Of a stretch of DNA of 15,841 bases, positions 13,410 through 15,841 are shown in pieces. The DNA is from Candidatus Luteimonas excrementigallinarum (lineage in GTDB: Bacteria; Pseudomonadota; Gammaproteobacteria; Xanthomonadales; Xanthomonadaceae), in the NCBI GenBank assembly GCA_019115725.1, contig DXCY01000293.1, forward strand, positions 1 to 15,841. Direction: 5' to 3'. The notes beneath the pieces are model-generated. The model worked only from the letters and a program-made list of their open reading frames with translations, ran no database searches and was not told the DNA's origin. The translations under genes were made by a program, and so were the position numbers. Positions within the stretch are counted from its first letter, which is position 1. Every line of letters starts with the position of its first letter.

Positions 13410-14468
13410 ATGACCGACACCGCCAATCCAGAACACCCCCGCCTGACCTCGCTCTCGCACGGAGGCGGCTGCGGCTGCAAGATCGCGCCGGGCGTACTTT
13501 CGGACCTGTTGAAGCGCGCGGCGCCAGCGCCGGTGTGGCCGGACCTGATGATCGGCAACGACACCGCCGACGACGCCGCGGTCTACCGCCTCAATGACGA
13601 GCAGGCGCTGATCGCCACCACCGATTTCTTCATGCCGATCGTCGACGATCCCTACGACTTCGGCCGCATCGCCGCCACCAACGCGCTGTCGGACGTGTAT
13701 GCCATGGGCGGCAATCCGATCATGGCGCTGGCCATCGTCGGCATGCCGATCAACGTGCTGCCACACGAGGACATCGCCGCGATCCTGCGTGGCGGCGAGG
13801 ACGTGTGCGCCGAGGCCGGCATTCCGGTCGCGGGCGGGCACAGCATTGATTCGGTCGAACCGATCTACGGCCTGGCGGCGATGGGCATCGCCCACCCCGA
13901 CCGCATCCGCCGCAACGCCGACGCCCGCCCCGGCGACCTGCTGGTGCTGGGCAAGCCGCTGGGCGTGGGCGTGATGTCGGCCGCGTTCAAGCGCGGCGTG
14001 CTGGGGGACGAGGGCTACGCGGCCATGATCGCCGCCACCACCCGCCTCAACCGTCCGGGCGTGGCGCTGGCCGCGCTGCCGGACGTGCATGCGATGACCG
14101 ACGTCACCGGCTTCGGCCTGCTCGGCCACGCGCTGGAACTGGCCCGCGGCGCGGGCCTGACCGTGCGCCTGCGCTACGACGACCTGCCGTGGCTGCCGGG
14201 CGTGGAGCAGCTGGCCGCCGACGGCGTGGTCACCGGCGCCTCGGGCCGCAACTGGGCCTCGTATGGCGAGGGCGTGGAGCTGGGCGCCGGGATCGACCAG
14301 GTGAAGCGCGACCTGCTCACCGACCCGCAGACCTCCGGCGGCCTGCTGGTGTCCTGCGCCCCGCAGGCTCTGGGCGAAGTGCTGGAAATCTTCCAGAACG
14401 AAGGCTTCGGCGACGCCGCCATCATCGGCGAAACCCGCACCGGCGAGCCCCGCGTCGAAGTCGCCTGA
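13410..14468 (+). CDS. selD: Selenophosphate synthetase SelD
   Basis: The 352-aa enzyme (selenide, water dikinase) makes monoselenophosphate from selenide and ATP, the selenium donor for SelA. The N-terminal LTSLSHGGGCGCKIAPGVL matches E. coli (347 aa): Cys21 (codon TGC at 13470) equals catalytic Cys17 and Lys24 equals Lys20. It is therefore the Cys form, not a selenoprotein itself. NDTADDAAVYRL, TTDFFMPIVDDPYDFGRIAATNALSDVYAMGG, AGGHSID, GKPLGVGVM, DVTGFGLLGHA, SYGEGVEL and LTDPQTSGGLLVSC complete the AIRS-like ATP-binding fold. The ATG at 13410 has no strong Shine-Dalgarno but gives the right N terminus; the long upstream frame overlaps selB and selC and is discarded. A tRNA 2-selenouridine synthase could also use its product, but none is in the window. 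Confidence 0.97.
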   Translation: MTDTANPEHPRLTSLSHGGGCGCKIAPGVLSDLLKRAAPAPVWPDLMIGNDTADDAAVYRLNDEQALIATTDFFMPIVDDPYDFGRIAATNALSDVYAMGGNPIMALAIVGMPINVLPHEDIAAILRGGEDVCAEAGIPVAGGHSIDSVEPIYGLAAMGIAHPDRIRRNADARPGDLLVLGKPLGVGVMSAAFKRGVLGDEGYAAMIAATTRLNRPGVALAALPDVHAMTDVTGFGLLGHALELARGAGLTVRLRYDDLPWLPGVEQLAADGVVTGASGRNWASYGEGVELGAGIDQVKRDLLTDPQTSGGLLVSCAPQALGEVLEIFQNEGFGDAAIIGETRTGEPRVEVA

Positions 14469-14482
14469 CGGCAACCCCGCGC

Positions 14483-14506
14483 GTCGGGGGCGTAGCCCCG
14501 ACCTAC
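14483..14506 (-). repeat. GTAG-headed REP palindrome, copy 2
   Basis: This 24-mer is identical to the one at 14-37 and the exact reverse complement of 14583-14606. It has the 7-bp stem GTCGGGG/CCCCGAC with loop CTACGC and a GTAG head on the minus strand. It starts 14 nt after the selD stop and may protect or end the selD transcript. Confidence 0.85.
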
Positions 14507-14511
14507 AGGCC

Positions 14512-14572
14512 CCGCGGGATGCCACAACCCCGAACGACCCGGGCCGCGGGATGCCACACCCCCGAACGACCC
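14512..14572 (+). repeat. Two 29-nt direct repeats between inverted REPs
   Basis: Units at 14512-14540 and 14544-14572 match at 28 of 29 positions (A versus C at unit position 16) and are separated by GGG, giving a 32-nt period. They fill most of the space between the inverted REP copies. Two units only, with no unique spacers of constant length, so this is not a CRISPR. Confidence 0.85.
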
Positions 14573-14582
14573 ATGTGTTGCT

Positions 14583-14606
14583 GTAGGTCGGGGCTACGCC
14601 CCCGAC
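14583..14606 (+). repeat. GTAG-headed REP palindrome, copy 3 (inverted to copy 2)
   Basis: GTAG head at 14583-14586, then stem GTCGGGG (14587-14593), loop CTACGC and CCCCGAC (14600-14606). It is the exact inverse of the copy at 14483-14506. The pair could form a long 24-bp stem with a 76-nt loop, or two separate hairpins. It sits 33 nt from the end of the following convergent gene. Confidence 0.85.
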
Positions 14607-14638
14607 GTTTCCGCAAGTCCGGAGCCCCGAGGCGTCGA

Positions 14639-15838
14639 CTACATGAAATTGCGGGTATGCAGGCTGGAAAGGTGGCGTGCGCGGTCCGGTTCAAAACCCA
14701 GCCGCACCAGCTTTACGTAGCGGCTGTCGGCCATATCCTTGATCAGTGCCTGGACCTTGCGCGAACCCTCGGCGATCGCCTCGGGCGTGATCGCGCCGGC
14801 CGCCATCACCACCAGCGAATCGAACACTTCCTCGTTCAGCCCGCCCGTATGGCGCAGCGCCTCGTGCCGGTCTTCGATCGCGCGCGCCAGGCGGTTGCGG
14901 AAGTCGGGCTCGCGCCCGAGCCGGTACAGCAGGTGCGACATGCCGAGTGCCACGTGCCGGGCCTCGTCGATTGCCGCGTAGCGGGCGATCTGGCGGGTCA
15001 GCGGATCCGGCGCCTCGGCCTGGATGAACTTCAGCAGCGAGACAAAAGTGCCTTCGCCCAGCACCGAGAGCAGGAAGCTGGCGATCGAATAATCGGTCTC
15101 ATCCAGCAGGCTCTTCAGTGACTCCTGCCCGCCCGCCGTTGAAAGCGCCGGCTCGCGGCCGTGACGGCGGATACGGCGGGTGAACACGTCGATGTGCCGG
15201 GCCTCGTCGGCGATCTGGATCGCCAGCGCCGCCTGCAGCTCGCGGTAGTGCGGGTGCAGCTGGCCGAGGAAACGGGCCGGGATCACCAGCGCCGCGTTCT
15301 CGTTCTCGACCATGAAGGTCATGACCTGGACCACCGCGTCCTCGATCTCATCCGGCAGTACCGGCGCGTTGTCCCAGTCGATCTCTTCCGGATCCCACTG
15401 CGCGGCCACGGCCTGGCGATACAGGCTGCCGGCCGATTCGTTCCACAGCTCGTCGCGCTCGGACAGGCGGAAGTGGAACTCCGGCGCGCCGGCCTCCACC
15501 GCCGCGCCGCGCGCCGCCAGGCCCCAGCGCGGGTGCGCCGAGGCCGCGATCGCGCCTTCCTGCTTGGGATCGGCATGGCCGGTAGGCAGGGCATCGCGCC
15601 AGCGGCCGGCCTGGGCCGAGCCGCGGCGCACGCGCACGGCGTCGTCGCGGCCGGCTTCGGCCTCCATGGCGTGGCCCTGGCTGCGGCACCAGGCCGACAG
15701 CTGGGCCTGCCAGCCGGGCGCGGTGCCGCGCACGGTCACGGACCCGCCCACTTCAACGCCGCTGAGCGCGTGCTTGACCAGCAGGTGGGCGCCGCTGTCG
15801 AAGCCGAGCGCCCCCAGGTCCACGGTTGATGTGTTCAC
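14639..15838 (-). CDS. TusA-like domain fused to ferritin-like di-iron protein (5' end at window edge)
   Basis: As read, the product is 399 aa from a GTG at 15838, three bases from the window end; the frame stays open, so the true start may lie beyond. Residues 1-75 (VDLGALGF... VEVGGSVTVRG... LSAWCRSQGHAMEAE... VRVRR) follow the TusA/SirA pattern, but the catalytic CPxP is replaced by FDSG. Residues about 120-330 form a ferritin-like helical domain. It shows di-iron ligand motifs MVENENAAL (E178/E180), DEARH (E212, H215), LGEGTF (E262) and a second DEARH (E292, H295). The preceding QWDPEEIDWD (147-156) recalls the RNR-R2/oxygenase-like superfamily. No signal peptide or membrane segment is evident, so it is probably a cytosolic oxidase or oxygenase of unknown substrate. 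It is convergent with selD across REPs. The ferritin-like call is firm, the TusA-like call is moderate, and any selenium link is speculative. Confidence 0.75.
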   Translation of the reverse strand: MNTSTVDLGALGFDSGAHLLVKHALSGVEVGGSVTVRGTAPGWQAQLSAWCRSQGHAMEAEAGRDDAVRVRRGSAQAGRWRDALPTGHADPKQEGAIAASAHPRWGLAARGAAVEAGAPEFHFRLSERDELWNESAGSLYRQAVAAQWDPEEIDWDNAPVLPDEIEDAVVQVMTFMVENENAALVIPARFLGQLHPHYRELQAALAIQIADEARHIDVFTRRIRRHGREPALSTAGGQESLKSLLDETDYSIASFLLSVLGEGTFVSLLKFIQAEAPDPLTRQIARYAAIDEARHVALGMSHLLYRLGREPDFRNRLARAIEDRHEALRHTGGLNEEVFDSLVVMAAGAITPEAIAEGSRKVQALIKDMADSRYVKLVRLGFEPDRARHLSSLHTRNFM

Positions 15839-15841
15839 TGC

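Noticed and set aside
13470..13472. Possibility that SelD is itself a selenoprotein (UGA at the catalytic position).
   Set aside because: The codon is TGC, so it is the cysteine form.
14512..14572. Direct repeats considered as a minimal CRISPR.
   Set aside because: Only two units, a 3-nt gap in place of a spacer, no cas genes, and REP flanks.

Overview
The window is about 15.8 kb of GC-rich, gene-dense chromosomal DNA. Codon use, compact operons, the protein sequences and GTAG-headed palindromic repeats (REPs) of the type known from Stenotrophomonas and relatives all suggest a gammaproteobacterium of the Lysobacteraceae (Xanthomonadaceae). The genus cannot be fixed from the sequence alone. 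I see no transposase, integrase, phage gene or CRISPR array. All genes look intact except the last, whose 5' end lies at the window edge.

Layout. Positions 1-144 hold REP-like palindromes. From 145 to 4010 is a minus-strand run, in transcription order: a small glycine-zipper membrane protein, folE (GTP cyclohydrolase I), ychJ (SEC-C protein), egtB and egtD (ergothioneine synthesis). Stop/start junctions are tight: folE/ychJ are 1 nt apart and egtB/egtD overlap by 4 nt. From 4134 to 5990 (+) is a DUF885 metallopeptidase-like lipoprotein with a GTG start. Positions 5991-6191 contain a large compound palindrome between convergent genes. From 6192 to 9655 (-) lie a class I SAM methyltransferase, brnQ (branched-chain amino acid/Na+ symporter) and sstT (Ser/Thr/Na+ symporter).

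From 9821 to 14468 (+) lies a complete selenocysteine cassette in one direction: selA, selB (4-nt overlap), selC (tRNA-Sec with a UCA anticodon) and selD. SelA converts Ser-tRNA-Sec to Sec-tRNA-Sec using selenophosphate from SelD. SelB then delivers it to in-frame UGA codons marked by a SECIS hairpin. The selA leader carries a perfect hairpin with an AGGU loop that resembles a SECIS apical loop and may be a SelB autoregulatory site. No selenoprotein gene lies in the window, so the client (formate dehydrogenase would be usual) must be elsewhere.

From 14469 to 14638, between selD and the last gene, is an exact inverted pair of the same REP found at the left end, enclosing two near-identical 29-nt direct repeats. 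The last gene (14639-15838, -) is the least familiar. It encodes a ferritin-like di-iron protein with an N-terminal region that looks like a TusA/SirA fold lacking the catalytic Cys-Pro-x-Pro motif. TusA-like proteins such as YedF are associated with selenium metabolism, so its place beside selD merits a check, although it is convergently transcribed and functionally unassigned.
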